NCBI RefSeq assembly: GCF_022170825.1
Contig: NZ_CP081878.1
Coordinates: 398,001 to 462,000 of the forward strand
Direction of reading: 5' to 3'
Length of the DNA stretch: 64,000 nt
Source of the DNA: Exiguobacterium acetylicum
Lineage (GTDB): Bacteria > Bacillota > Bacilli > Exiguobacteriales > Exiguobacteriaceae
Position numbers and translations under genes: made by a program. Of the stretch, positions 42,142 to 50,933 are shown piece by piece (positions within the stretch are counted from its first letter, which is position 1; every line of letters starts with the position of its first letter). The notes under the pieces are model-generated. The model made no database searches, was not told where the DNA came from, and was given only the letters and a program-made list of their open reading frames with translations.

Positions 42142-43320
42142 TCAATCCCTAGGATTCAAGGCGCGTAAAACGGTCGCTCCGAGTGTTTTCGCGCCAATCA
42201 ACAATGCCTGTTCATTGATCTCGTACTGCGGATGGTGTTGTGGATAGTTAACGCGACCGTCCGTATATCCAGAGCCAGTGAAGAAATAACTACCCGGTAC
42301 GTGCGTTAAGTAATGTGCGAAGTCGTCTGCCGCCATCATCGGAGTCAGTGCTCGGACAGATGCTTCCGGTAAGAAAGCAGCAGCTTCTTGGACGATTTTT
42401 GTCTCATCCGGGTGATTCCAAAGCGCAGGGTAACCAGTCGTGAAATCAATCGAATAGGTAGCACCGATGCCGGCACACGTCGTTTTGGCGACAAGATCGA
42501 CTTCTTGCCTGAGCTGATGTCGCAGTGTCTCGTTGAACGTCCGGATCTCTCCGACGATGCGTGCCTCACCTGTGACGATGTTTGGAGCCGTTCCTGCATG
42601 GAAAGAACCAATTGCGAGAACGGCAGGCTCAAACGGATCGACCCGTCGACTGACGAGGTGTTGTAGGTTACAGACGAGTTGTGCCCCGGCGACGAGCGCA
42701 TCTTTTGTTTTATGTGGTGCCTGGGCGTGCCCACCTTGACCATGGACGATGATTTCGAATTCGTCGATTGCGCATAGCGTATGTCCTTCTCGAAACCCAA
42801 TCGTGCCAACGGGTAAATCATTTTCGAGATGTGTCGCAAAAATCGCATCGACACTTTCGAGGACACCGGCTTCAATCATTTGAATCGCTCCACCAGGAAA
42901 GACCTCTTCACCATGCTGATGAATAATTCGAATCGTTCCTTGCAATTGATCGCGTAATGGATAGAGTGTAGCCGCAAGTGCCATCACCATCGCCGTATGC
43001 CCATCATGCCCGCAAGCATGCATGATACCGGGATGGATTGACCGGAAGGCAAGCGTCGTCTCTTCCTGAAGTGGTAAGGCATCAAAATCTGCGCGGACCG
43101 CAATCGTTCGACCAGGTTGTTTGCCTTCGATCGTCGCGACGACACCACGACCTCCGACGGCTGTTTGATAAGGGATGTCCCGTTCTGCGTAAAAGGCGGC
43201 AATCCGTTCTGGTGTGCGGACTTCTTGGAAAGAGAGTTCCGGATGGCGGTGGAAATCACGGCGTAACGCGATCATCGTTGGTTCGAATTGTTCAAGTGCT
43301 TCAAAAAGTTGAGTTTGCAT
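42142..43320 (-). CDS. M20-family amidohydrolase (amidohydrolase/hippurate hydrolase type)
   Basis: The 392-residue protein has the metal-binding MHACGHDGHTAM near residue 100, the HQHGEEVFPGG Glu pair near residue 135 and the FATHLENDLPVG block, as in N-acyl-amino-acid deacylases such as Bacillus YxeP/AmhX. It has no signal peptide. The exact substrate is unknown. It stands alone, upstream of msrA, with the riboswitch leader between. Confidence 0.88.
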   Translation of the reverse strand: MQTQLFEALEQFEPTMIALRRDFHRHPELSFQEVRTPERIAAFYAERDIPYQTAVGGRGVVATIEGKQPGRTIAVRADFDALPLQEETTLAFRSIHPGIMHACGHDGHTAMVMALAATLYPLRDQLQGTIRIIHQHGEEVFPGGAIQMIEAGVLESVDAIFATHLENDLPVGTIGFREGHTLCAIDEFEIIVHGQGGHAQAPHKTKDALVAGAQLVCNLQHLVSRRVDPFEPAVLAIGSFHAGTAPNIVTGEARIVGEIRTFNETLRHQLRQEVDLVAKTTCAGIGATYSIDFTTGYPALWNHPDETKIVQEAAAFLPEASVRALTPMMAADDFAHYLTHVPGSYFFTGSGYTDGRVNYPQHHPQYEINEQALLIGAKTLGATVLRALNPRD

Positions 43321-43397
43321 CTTTAAGCTCCTTTAACGTGTGTCTTTTCGTGAAAATGGGTACAGATACAGGTAATCACGAAAGGGGATAATGAAAC

Positions 43398-43691
43398 ATG
43401 GGAGAAATCGTCGTCAACGCTGTACTTACAATCAAAGCAGGACTCGCGGATCAAGTCTTCCCGATTCTACAAACGGTTTATCATGCCTCACAAAAAGAAG
43501 ACGGATGCTTGCGTTATTCCTTGCATCAATCGATCGAAGATGAGCATCAATTCATGTTATATGAAGTGTATCGTGACGAAGAGGCGCTCGAAGCGCATAT
43601 CGCATCCGACCACTATAAAGCATACCGCGAACAGATTGAATTATACTTGATGGATCGACAAGTAACGAAATACGTCGAGATGACATTCTGA
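43398..43691 (+). CDS. antibiotic-biosynthesis-monooxygenase (ABM) domain protein
   Basis: The 97-residue protein has the dimeric ferredoxin-like ABM fold with EDGCLRYSLHQSIEDEHQFM, the LYEVYRDEEALEAHIASDHY block and KYVE end. Relatives include YgiN quinol monooxygenase. AAAGGGG precedes the ATG and a terminator follows. The substrate is not evident. Confidence 0.82.
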   Translation: MGEIVVNAVLTIKAGLADQVFPILQTVYHASQKEDGCLRYSLHQSIEDEHQFMLYEVYRDEEALEAHIASDHYKAYREQIELYLMDRQVTKYVEMTF

Positions 43692-43708
43692 CGTTTTGCG
43701 ATAAGAAG

Positions 43709-43745
43709 AGACGAACCCGTCGAAATCGACGGATTCGTCTTTTTT
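43709..43745. terminator. bidirectional terminator between ABM and NlpC/P60 genes
   Basis: The stem AGACGAACCCGTCG (43709-43722) pairs with CGACGGATTCGTCT (43727-43740) with mismatches near the middle, and six T follow. Both convergent genes may use it. Confidence 0.8.
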
Positions 43746-43748
43746 GGC

Positions 43749-46304
43749 TTACATTGATTTAAAGCCGAGGAAGTGCTCCTGCCAACGCGGTTCATAAATC
43801 GAATTGATTTGAAGTTGTGAACCGCCCGCGTGGATGAAATGTTCGCTATCGAGCATGATTCCGATATGCGAAGGACCATCCGTATAGGTGTTCTGGAAGA
43901 AGACGATATCCGAGCGTTTACCGCTTGAGATGCTCGTCCGGCGGTTCGTAAAGAAGGCCCCATACCAGTAGCCACGGACGTTCGTTCGACCACCGTATTT
44001 TCCAGCCTTGTTCGTCGTGTAGTGAATCAGTCCGGAACAGTCAAAACCACCGTTCACGGCATCTTGCGAACCCCATGTGTAGGGTGTGCCGATATGTTGG
44101 ACTGCTGCCTGGATCAGCTTTTCACCACGTGTATTGTTCTTTTTGACGACCCGTTTATCGGACGTGATCGTCACAGCGGATACTGGAAGATAAACAGGTG
44201 TCCAGCCGGATTGGATGACATAGAAGTTTCCGACCCGGTGCCGTGGATAAACGCGTTTGCCTTGTTCAACGAGTCCGCTGCCTTTTGGGCTCGTCGGACT
44301 CGCGAAGAAGGATGTCGTCTGTTTGACGGTATAGATTTTCGCCCGGTCGATTGCCTTTTGCGTCAGACTCATATCCGGTTTACTCGTGCTGATATAAGGG
44401 TTGAGGACATAACCGGTTTGACCACTGACTAAGCGGACTTGCCAAAAATCATCATCAATCGATTTCAGACCAATCAGCTTCGTCCCTTTCTTTAAATAAG
44501 CAGCGGGACGACTGTAAGCGACGTCAGCAGAAAAGAGTGGTGTTTGGTCTAGGTGGACATAAAATGTCGTGCCTTTTTTTGCTTTTGCTGTCGGTTTGTT
44601 TAGTCCAATGCGACTCGAATCAACGAAACCAAAGACATTTTTATATTTGACGCGTGTATAATAACCACTTTTTCCGTAGATCGTAATCGAAGTGCCTTTT
44701 TTCAACGTTCCGATTTTTTTGCTCGACAGTTTTGCTTGTGAGCGAATGACGACATCGTCTTCTGTCACGTAACGTTGACCAGTGACGTCATACAGATCCG
44801 GTTTTTTCGTGGCGAGATCACTCGTTTTAACGTAACCGTAGACGGAGCCTTTTTTTAGTCGCGTATAACTACCACTCGTTCCGTAAATCGTTAATTTATC
44901 AGCTCGTTTAACAGAATAGGCTGTTTTACTACTTGTCGAAGCCGACGTGTAAACGGACAAGTTGCGTTTCGCGTATCGTGTCCCGGTTGATGCATAAACT
45001 TTTCCAGTACCGAGATCAGCTGTCTTGACGTAAGCATGAACCCCGCGGAAGATGATTCGGCTATAGGTACCGCTTGTACCATAGACCGTCAGCAGTGTAT
45101 TCGTTTGATGATGCTTCAAGACAGGACTTGACGATTTGGCATCCGAATAAATTGGTGTAGCGCGCTGGACGTACAAACGTGAGGTCTTCGGATAGTATTT
45201 CAACGTGCCGAGATGTGCCGTCAATACATAGGCATACTCGTCGTTTCGTTTAATCCGTGTAAATGAACCATCTGTTCCATATGTCTGAAGAGAGGTATTC
45301 ACAGGAAGTGATTGTACGACTTTTCCTTTCGTAGTCGCAGTAGTATAGACCGTCGTCTGCTGTTGGACGTAACGTAGCCCTGTTTCCGGATGGTTCACGA
45401 CCTGCGCATCAGCTAAATCAGCCGTCAATACGAAGGCGTAGCCTGTTTTAGTTGCGACACGCGTAAACGTACCCGTCGTACCGAACGTTTCGAATGCTTG
45501 GTTTTGAACGACGGCTGACTTTGTGCTCGTCGTCTTCGGCTCAACGAAAAGAGAAGTCGCTCGTTTGGCATAACGCAGTCCTGTTTTCGGATAGTTTTCG
45601 ACTGGCGCATCTACTAACTCAGTCGTCAGAACGAACGCATAACCTGTATTAGTTGCCACGCGTGTAAAGACGCCCATCGTGCCAAACGTTTCGAACGCTT
45701 GGTTCTGAACAACGGCTGTCTTCGCGCTCGTTGTCTTCGGTTCAACAAAAAGGGAAGACGCTCGTTTGGCGTAGCGCGTTCCAACTAAGTTCGGAAGTTG
45801 CTCGAGTTGTGTTGTGGATACGTAAACGTATTGCTCTTTCCATTTTAGACGCGTGAACGTATCAAAGGTGCCATATGTATCGATTCGCTGATAGGCGGGA
45901 AGTGTCGCAACGGCAGTAGAATCAAAAGGTGAAGCAACTAATGAAAGTGCACTTTTTGACATCAACGTTGCTTGTTTTTGAAAGACAGGCGCTGTTTGCG
46001 TTAACGCGTTCGTTGCAACATAGGCAGTTCCTCCTTGCCAACTGATACGAGTGAAGTCACCGTCTGTACCGAGCGTCTTTAGTGTCGTTCCGGCTGGTAG
46101 TTGTTGGATGACCGTTGCGAGATCGGTATTTTGTAGCAATGCGACATCTTCTTTCAAATACGCAGTTCCCGTCGTCTCGGTGACCGTTTGCGTTTCTGCT
46201 GTCGCTTGAGCAGGTGGCGATTCGGCGAGAGCAGGTGCGGGTAAAACCGAGCTCAACATCAACGTTGCGGCAAGTCCAGCAACATGAGCAGTCCATTTTT
46301 TCAT
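43749..46304 (-). CDS. secreted SH3b-repeat NlpC/P60 cell-wall endopeptidase
   Basis: I chose ATG 46304 with GGAG 11 bases upstream; an in-frame GTG at 46316 overlaps that site. The 851-residue protein has a signal peptide (MKKWTAHVAGLAATLMLSS, cleavage after ALA), then about ten bacterial SH3-like repeats of 60-70 residues, then an NlpC/P60 domain. The catalytic Cys is in GGFDCSGLIHY, and the second active-site residue is the His in PSHIGIMLDSEHFIHAGG. It should cut peptidoglycan stem peptides. Two repeats near residues 175-310 are almost identical. Confidence 0.9.
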   Translation of the reverse strand: MKKWTAHVAGLAATLMLSSVLPAPALAESPPAQATAETQTVTETTGTAYLKEDVALLQNTDLATVIQQLPAGTTLKTLGTDGDFTRISWQGGTAYVATNALTQTAPVFQKQATLMSKSALSLVASPFDSTAVATLPAYQRIDTYGTFDTFTRLKWKEQYVYVSTTQLEQLPNLVGTRYAKRASSLFVEPKTTSAKTAVVQNQAFETFGTMGVFTRVATNTGYAFVLTTELVDAPVENYPKTGLRYAKRATSLFVEPKTTSTKSAVVQNQAFETFGTTGTFTRVATKTGYAFVLTADLADAQVVNHPETGLRYVQQQTTVYTTATTKGKVVQSLPVNTSLQTYGTDGSFTRIKRNDEYAYVLTAHLGTLKYYPKTSRLYVQRATPIYSDAKSSSPVLKHHQTNTLLTVYGTSGTYSRIIFRGVHAYVKTADLGTGKVYASTGTRYAKRNLSVYTSASTSSKTAYSVKRADKLTIYGTSGSYTRLKKGSVYGYVKTSDLATKKPDLYDVTGQRYVTEDDVVIRSQAKLSSKKIGTLKKGTSITIYGKSGYYTRVKYKNVFGFVDSSRIGLNKPTAKAKKGTTFYVHLDQTPLFSADVAYSRPAAYLKKGTKLIGLKSIDDDFWQVRLVSGQTGYVLNPYISTSKPDMSLTQKAIDRAKIYTVKQTTSFFASPTSPKGSGLVEQGKRVYPRHRVGNFYVIQSGWTPVYLPVSAVTITSDKRVVKKNNTRGEKLIQAAVQHIGTPYTWGSQDAVNGGFDCSGLIHYTTNKAGKYGGRTNVRGYWYGAFFTNRRTSISSGKRSDIVFFQNTYTDGPSHIGIMLDSEHFIHAGGSQLQINSIYEPRWQEHFLGFKSM
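45383..45784 (-). repeat. near-identical tandem duplication in the SH3b region
   Basis: Two adjacent 201-base units, about 45584-45784 and 45383-45583, code for almost the same 67 residues (each with RYAKRA.SLFVEPKTTS and VVQNQAFETFG). The other repeats in the protein are much more divergent, so this pair looks recent. Confidence 0.7.
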
Positions 46305-46415
46305 CAAGAGGTTCACTCCAATTCTTAAAATTTGTCATTATGAATAGTGTAGCATGCGCTTGTTTAAAAATTGATAAAAATCAAAAAAATAGGAGATTGG
46401 TCGTTAGTCATAAAA

Positions 46416-46441
46416 AAACGATATGCCGAGGCACATCGTTT
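46416..46441 (-). terminator. terminator of the GNAT gene
   Basis: A 12-base stem with one mismatch (46416-46427 with 46430-46441, AAACGATATGCC arm) lies just behind the stop. Leftward, a run of seven T follows. Confidence 0.75.
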
Positions 46442-46452
46442 GAAATCAACTA

Positions 46453-47007
46453 TTAGTGATCTTCCTCGTGATCGACTTGCCATTCCCAGTCGAGCATGCC
46501 GTAAATCAAGGAATCGCGCCAGTGGTCTTCGAGATAGACGGTCTCGCGGAGCTGTCCTTCTTTCGTCATGCCGACTTTTTGCAACACGCGTTCGGAAGCG
46601 ACGTTGCGTGGGTCACACGTTGCGGTGATTCGGTGTAGTTCTAGTTTTTCGAAACCGAATTGGAGAAGGAAAGAGGCAATCGACGTCGCATATCCGTTCC
46701 CCCATTCATCTGGGGAGAGGACGTATCCGATTTCGGCGATTTTATTCTCAACGTCTGTGATGACGAGTTCACCAGCACCGATGACGACGTCACTCGGGAA
46801 CGTCACGGCAAAGACATAACGACGTCTTGGTGTCTCGAGTTCACTTTCGAGCGCATCGTGTAGGAATTGTTTTGTATCCGTTTCGGTATTCGGTCCCCAT
46901 GACTGGAACTGACTGACGATGGGTTGTGATGCATAGGCGTGGACGGCTTCTACATCTTCTGGTGTAAAACGACGAATCCGAAGTTGATCATTGATTTTAT
47001 AACGCAT
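46453..47007 (-). CDS. GNAT N-acetyltransferase (RimJ/YjcK-like)
   Basis: I chose ATG 47007, where RYKINDQLRIRRFTPED begins, after GAGGATGCTGC; the longer frame adds ten residues. The 184-residue protein carries the acetyl-CoA block EIGYVLSPDEWGNGYATSIASFLL near residue 95 and the LHRITATCDPRNVASERVLQKVG end typical of RimJ/RimL-like acetyltransferases. The acceptor is unknown. Confidence 0.85.
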   Translation of the reverse strand: MRYKINDQLRIRRFTPEDVEAVHAYASQPIVSQFQSWGPNTETDTKQFLHDALESELETPRRRYVFAVTFPSDVVIGAGELVITDVENKIAEIGYVLSPDEWGNGYATSIASFLLQFGFEKLELHRITATCDPRNVASERVLQKVGMTKEGQLRETVYLEDHWRDSLIYGMLDWEWQVDHEEDH

Positions 47008-47074
47008 GCAGCATCCTCCTCTTTCAGATGAAGTCACTTTAATTCTATTAGACGAATCGTAGGCGAATTCCTGT

Positions 47075-47103
47075 TTGACACGAGAAAAAGGGCGTGCTAG
47101 GGT
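47075..47103 (+). promoter_or_regulatory. promoter of the guanidine riboswitch-SMR operon
   Basis: The -35 box TTGACA (47075-47080) and -10 box TAGGGT (47098-47103) are 17 bases apart. The riboswitch aptamer starts about ten bases downstream. Confidence 0.75.
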
Positions 47104-47116
47104 GGTTGTATCGAAT

Positions 47117-47245
47117 GGAATAGGGAGTATCCTCTAGGGTTCCGTACGGCTGGACCGAGGGAGGAACGTGGACATTTGTCCATGCAACGGAGGGATAAAA
47201 GCCCGGGAGTAAAGCGAATCGTCTCGCTTGCTCCCGGGCTTTTTC
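47117..47245 (+). promoter_or_regulatory. guanidine-I (ykkC) riboswitch with terminator
   Basis: The leader contains the conserved ykkC blocks CTCTAGGGTTCCG (near 47133), GGCTGGACCGAGG (47148-47160) and ACGGAGGGATAAAAGCCCGGGAG (in two pieces, 47187-47209). The stem AAAGCCCGGGAG pairs with CTCCCGGGCTTTT (47231-47243), forming an intrinsic terminator that guanidine binding would prevent. This class activates guanidine export genes. Confidence 0.9.
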
Positions 47246-47276
47246 ATTTGAATTTATCTATCAGGAGGCAATTACT

Positions 47277-47606
47277 ATGGCAAAGTATTGGATTGGGATC
47301 ATGCTCGCGGCTTGTTTTGAAGTCGGCTGGGTCATCGGATTAAAGCATGCAACAACACCACTCGAATGGGGAGCGACGATCGTCTGTATCATCGTCAGTT
47401 TTACCGTGTTGATCAAAGCAAGTAATCATTTACCCGTCGGAACGGTCTATGCCGTCTTCGTTGGTCTCGGAACAGCAGGAACAGTCGTGACGGACATCGT
47501 CTTGTTCGGTCAAAGCGCATCTGTAACAAAATTAACATTGATTGCTGTCTTGCTCGTCGGCGTCATCGGTCTGAAGTTAGTCAGTGGAGAGGAGAAGTCA
47601 GCATGA
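47277..47606 (+). CDS. ykkC: SMR-family guanidinium exporter subunit (YkkC-like)
   Basis: The 109-residue protein has four membrane helices and the SMR Glu in helix 1 ([17 protein letters not shown], Glu14). It starts after AGGAGG, 32 bases behind the riboswitch terminator, and overlaps the next gene by four bases. It probably forms a heterodimer with the next product and exports guanidinium by proton exchange, as the riboswitch shows. Confidence 0.9.
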   Translation: MAKYWIGIMLAACFEVGWVIGLKHATTPLEWGATIVCIIVSFTVLIKASNHLPVGTVYAVFVGLGTAGTVVTDIVLFGQSASVTKLTLIAVLLVGVIGLKLVSGEEKSA

Positions 47607-47920
47607 GTTGGATTTATTTAATCATTGCCGGGATCTTTGAAATGTTTGGTGTCGTGTTGATCAATACGTTCAACCAGAATAAGAATGCCAAGAATCTACT
47701 GTTGATGGGAGCAGGATTCGGTCTTAGTTTTTTATTTTTGACGCTGGCGATGAATGGTTTACCGATGGGAACGGCGTACGCGGTATGGACAGGAATTGGA
47801 GCGGCCGGTGGTGCGATTCTCAGTATGGTGCTCTATAACGAATCAAAAGATTGGAAACGGCTTGTCTGTATCGGTCTCGTCTTAAGTGCGACAATCGGCT
47901 TAAAACTCGTCGGCGAATGA
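47603..47920 (+). CDS. ykkD: SMR-family guanidinium exporter subunit (YkkD-like)
   Basis: The 105-residue four-helix protein has the Glu in [17 protein letters not shown] (Glu13) and the helix 3 block [15 protein letters not shown]. It overlaps ykkC by four bases and completes the hetero-SMR transporter. Confidence 0.9.
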   Translation: MSWIYLIIAGIFEMFGVVLINTFNQNKNAKNLLLMGAGFGLSFLFLTLAMNGLPMGTAYAVWTGIGAAGGAILSMVLYNESKDWKRLVCIGLVLSATIGLKLVGE

Positions 47921-48048
47921 TCGTTTACATGTCAAACAGATGACGTTTTGGCAGAACGCATATTTATTGGCATATTTTAACGCAAAAGAGGAAATACTCC
48001 TTATAGAAGTCACGCATGACAAATCGTGTCGATAAGGGGAGAACATCC

Positions 48049-48792
48049 ATGAAAACGAAACAATATGTCGGAACATTCTATTCAGAAGAAGAATTGATCT
48101 CAAAAATGGACGAACTACACATTCAAGGACACCGAGAGGAAGATTTCTACGTCATCGTTAAGGAAAAGTCGAACATCGCACTCGTTCGTAGCCAGATGGA
48201 TGCAGAAATTGCGACGACGAAACCGTCTTGGATTGATCGAATTCGGGGAAACAAAGGACGCGATCAAGAGGTCGATGATTTGTTCGCGTCACTTGAATTA
48301 CCGGACAATGAAATCGAGCAACGGAAAACGGAAGTTGAGGGCGGAGGATTTGTTCTTCTACTTGAAGTCCAGGACATCCAGTTCGACCCACATTTAAATA
48401 CAGACAATACACATCCTGACGTAAAGGTCCGTTATGGTAGTGGCGAAGAGACGCATACGTCATCGGATGCCAATTCCAATGCACAGCTCGGAACAGGTAA
48501 TCCACTTGATATCGATAAAGATTCAAAAGAAGAGCATGCAGAGATCGACCTACATCGTGCCGGTACCGATAAGATGCCGCAAGACGAGCAGGCCATCGAT
48601 CATTCGAAAAAGCTCGATGGTAACCGTGAACCAGATATCGCGATGCGTCGGGATGATGACTTCCGACGTCCGGAAACAGAGCGCGAGGAAAAGGACCATA
48701 ATGCAACGCAAGACGGCGAAGAACATCGTCAATCGAAACATCAATCGGATGACATCGCCAAGCAAGACCATGGAAATAATTTAGACCGCTAA
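48049..48792 (+). CDS. YflT-type general stress protein with long disordered tail
   Basis: I chose ATG 48049 after GGGGAGAAC. Residues 1-110 form the YflT/heat-shock-induced domain (KQYVGTFYSEEELISKMDEL and FYVIVKEKSNIALVRSQM). The remaining 135 residues, from TDNTHPDVKV on, are highly charged and rich in Asp, Glu, His, Lys and Gln, with no hydrophobic core. Such tails occur in desiccation or stress proteins. Homologues in Bacillus are under sigma-B; I found no convincing sigma-B box here. Confidence 0.78.
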   Translation: MKTKQYVGTFYSEEELISKMDELHIQGHREEDFYVIVKEKSNIALVRSQMDAEIATTKPSWIDRIRGNKGRDQEVDDLFASLELPDNEIEQRKTEVEGGGFVLLLEVQDIQFDPHLNTDNTHPDVKVRYGSGEETHTSSDANSNAQLGTGNPLDIDKDSKEEHAEIDLHRAGTDKMPQDEQAIDHSKKLDGNREPDIAMRRDDDFRRPETEREEKDHNATQDGEEHRQSKHQSDDIAKQDHGNNLDR

Positions 48793-48828
48793 AATAATAG
48801 ATTGGAATCACGCGTTAGGATCATAATC

Positions 48829-48875
48829 AAAGAAGGTACTTTCCGGACCAAATCCGAAAAGTACCTTCTTTTTGT
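48829..48875. terminator. terminator between the stress gene and the aldo-keto reductase gene
   Basis: The arms AAAGAAGGTACTTTCCGGA and TCCGAAAAGTACCTTCTTT pair with one bulge around a short loop, and T residues follow. It can serve both convergent genes. Confidence 0.8.
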
Positions 48876-48903
48876 ATGGAGATTAAACGAGAATCGTCTC
48901 GTC

Positions 48904-49719
48904 TTATTTATGATCCGGATTTGATCCTGTACGCACGTTGGCGTTCAATTGATCAATCGCTTTCATATCAACGTCTGACAAGCTGAAGTCGAAGACATCA
49001 AGATTTTCACGAATACGGCTTGGCGTGACGGATTTCGGAATCGCGACGATATCGTGTTGCAAGTGCCAACGGAGGACGACTTGAGCCGGCGTTTTCTGAT
49101 GACGATCGGCAATATCGACGATGATCGGATGCGTCAACGCGTCGCGTCCTTTCATCAACGGGCTCCATGCTTCAACGACGATACCATGCTCACGACAAAA
49201 GTCTCGAATCGCTTCTTGACTAAGAAACGGGTGGAGTTCGATCTGATTGACAGCAGGAACGATCGACCCTTCAGCTAAAATCCGTTCTAGGTGAGGGATA
49301 TGGAAGTTCGAGACACCGATGGCACGCGTCTTTCCTTCTGCATAGAGATGTTCGAGCGCCCGCCATGTCTCGACATAACGATCTTCTTTTGGCATCGGCC
49401 AATGAATCAGATACAAATCAACATAATCGACACCAAGCTTTTGTAGACTTGTCTCGAAAGCGGCAAGTGTCTCGTCGTAACCCTGATCGGAATTCCAGAC
49501 TTTCGTCGTCAGAAAAATCTCTTCACGAGGAATGCCCGAGTCACGCAGAGCGCGACCGACGCCTTCTTCGTTCTCGTAGATCATTGCCGTATCGATTGAA
49601 CGATACCCAGCACGGAGTGCTTCACTGACAGCCTCGTATACTTCTTCTTCCGGTACTTTAAAGACACCATATCCGAGTTGGGGCATGCTAATGCCATTGT
49701 TTAACGTGATCTGTTGCAT
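48904..49719 (-). CDS. aldo-keto reductase (YvgN/2,5-diketogluconate reductase type)
   Basis: The 271-residue TIM barrel carries the full tetrad: Asp and Tyr in YRSIDTAMIYENE (residues about 41-53), Lys in FLTTKVWN and His in YLIHWPMP. The NADPH motif IPKSVTPSRIRENLDVF is near the C-terminus. It reduces aldehydes such as methylglyoxal in Bacillus relatives. Confidence 0.92.
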   Translation of the reverse strand: MQQITLNNGISMPQLGYGVFKVPEEEVYEAVSEALRAGYRSIDTAMIYENEEGVGRALRDSGIPREEIFLTTKVWNSDQGYDETLAAFETSLQKLGVDYVDLYLIHWPMPKEDRYVETWRALEHLYAEGKTRAIGVSNFHIPHLERILAEGSIVPAVNQIELHPFLSQEAIRDFCREHGIVVEAWSPLMKGRDALTHPIIVDIADRHQKTPAQVVLRWHLQHDIVAIPKSVTPSRIRENLDVFDFSLSDVDMKAIDQLNANVRTGSNPDHK

Positions 49720-49851
49720 CGATTCATCGACTCCTTTTTAGTGAATTCTTCTCTTTTCTAGTGTACGCGCTCCTTCTCTAAAAATCGAATGATTGCCGAA
49801 TCGAGTTCTTTTGCGTATACTGGGCGATAACAAATATTAGGAGGCGATTTC

Positions 49852-50880
49852 GTGATTCGACAAGCCGTTTTGCAATACATACATGAAGAAAATGCACTCG
49901 ACCAACTAGAACAGATCATAGGTAACCGATCAGCAGTCCTGATTCATGGACGTCAAGCCTATGAAGCAGCAGCATTTGCTTTACCTGATGTCCCGCACTT
50001 TTTATTTGAAGGTCATTGTACAGATCGACAGGTGGAAGCCTTGAAACTGTCATGCGCTCCATACGATGTGATTCTCGCTCTCGGAGGAGGAAGTGTCATC
50101 GATACGGCAAAACAGGTCGCGTTTCAATTGCAACTTCCGGTTATCGTCATTCCGACGATCGTTTCGAACTGTGCTCCTTGGACGCCGCTCAGTGTTATGT
50201 ATAACGAAGAGGGGCAGTATCTCCGTTTTGATACGTTCCCGGTCGTGATTGAAGCTCTTTTACTCGATCATCGGATTATCGCCGCCAGTCCGTATGATTA
50301 TTTCGTAGCGGGGCTCGTCGATACATTAGCGAAGTGGTATGAAGCCCGTGCCTTAAGTGGCTCTTTAGCAGAAGATCCCGTCATCGAAACCGCACTTCGG
50401 ACGGCTGAACGTTGCAAGGATCTCATCTTGTCGACGAATATAACGGAAACGCGCTTTCGTGAATATCCAGCTGACATTCAATATCTCGTCGAAACCGTCA
50501 TTCCGTTAGCTGGGAGCATTGGTGGTTTTGGTGACGCAGCGACCCGCGGTGCGATTGGACACGCTGTGCATAATGCTCTGTCTCCTTACCGGGAAACGCA
50601 TCCGTTCTTGCATGGTAGTAAGGTCGGGTACGGACTACTCGTTCAGGAGAAGTTACTCGGACATGATGATGATTATGCAGAGTTGCGTGACTATCTTCTT
50701 GCACAAGAGCAGCCGACGACGCTCGCAGACTTCGCATTGTCGCTCGATGTCGTCGAAACACTTGCTTTACGGACATCGAAAGAGGAACTGTGTCGTCTGT
50801 TGCGTCCGATCGTGTCAGTGGAACAACTAGTCGATGCTATCACGCGGAACGAGACGACTTCCATTTCAATCACTTCTTAA
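49852..50880 (+). CDS. iron-containing alcohol dehydrogenase family protein (GldA/HcxA-like)
   Basis: The 342-residue protein starts with GTG after AGGAGG. It has the NAD loop LALGGGSVIDTAKQVAF near residue 75, IPTIVSNCAPWTPLSVMY near residue 103, and metal ligands in the AGLVDTLAKWYE Asp, the AIGHAVHNAL His and the HPFLHGSKVGYGLL His. It looks closer to glycerol dehydrogenase/hydroxycarboxylate dehydrogenase than to class III alcohol dehydrogenases. Its substrate is not evident. A bidirectional terminator follows. Confidence 0.85.
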   Translation: MIRQAVLQYIHEENALDQLEQIIGNRSAVLIHGRQAYEAAAFALPDVPHFLFEGHCTDRQVEALKLSCAPYDVILALGGGSVIDTAKQVAFQLQLPVIVIPTIVSNCAPWTPLSVMYNEEGQYLRFDTFPVVIEALLLDHRIIAASPYDYFVAGLVDTLAKWYEARALSGSLAEDPVIETALRTAERCKDLILSTNITETRFREYPADIQYLVETVIPLAGSIGGFGDAATRGAIGHAVHNALSPYRETHPFLHGSKVGYGLLVQEKLLGHDDDYAELRDYLLAQEQPTTLADFALSLDVVETLALRTSKEELCRLLRPIVSVEQLVDAITRNETTSISITS

Positions 50881-50885
50881 AAAAA

Positions 50886-50933
50886 GAAAAGACGCACATG
50901 TGCCGACAACATCGGTGACATGTGCGTCTTTTC
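50886..50933. terminator. bidirectional terminator
   Basis: A perfect 16-base stem (GAAAAGACGCACATGT, 50886-50901, with 50918-50933) overlaps the end of the convergent EAL gene by two bases. Confidence 0.9.

Noticed and set aside
43749-46304. Repeated sequence considered as CRISPR or tandem satellite DNA.
   Set aside because: The units are 180-210 bases, in one open frame, and code for SH3b domains; there are no short identical repeats with unique spacers.
48158-48811. A 217-codon leftward frame antisense to the stress protein gene.
   Set aside because: The His/Arg/Tyr-rich translation is the mirror of the low-complexity charged tail; the sense frame has a good start and known domain.
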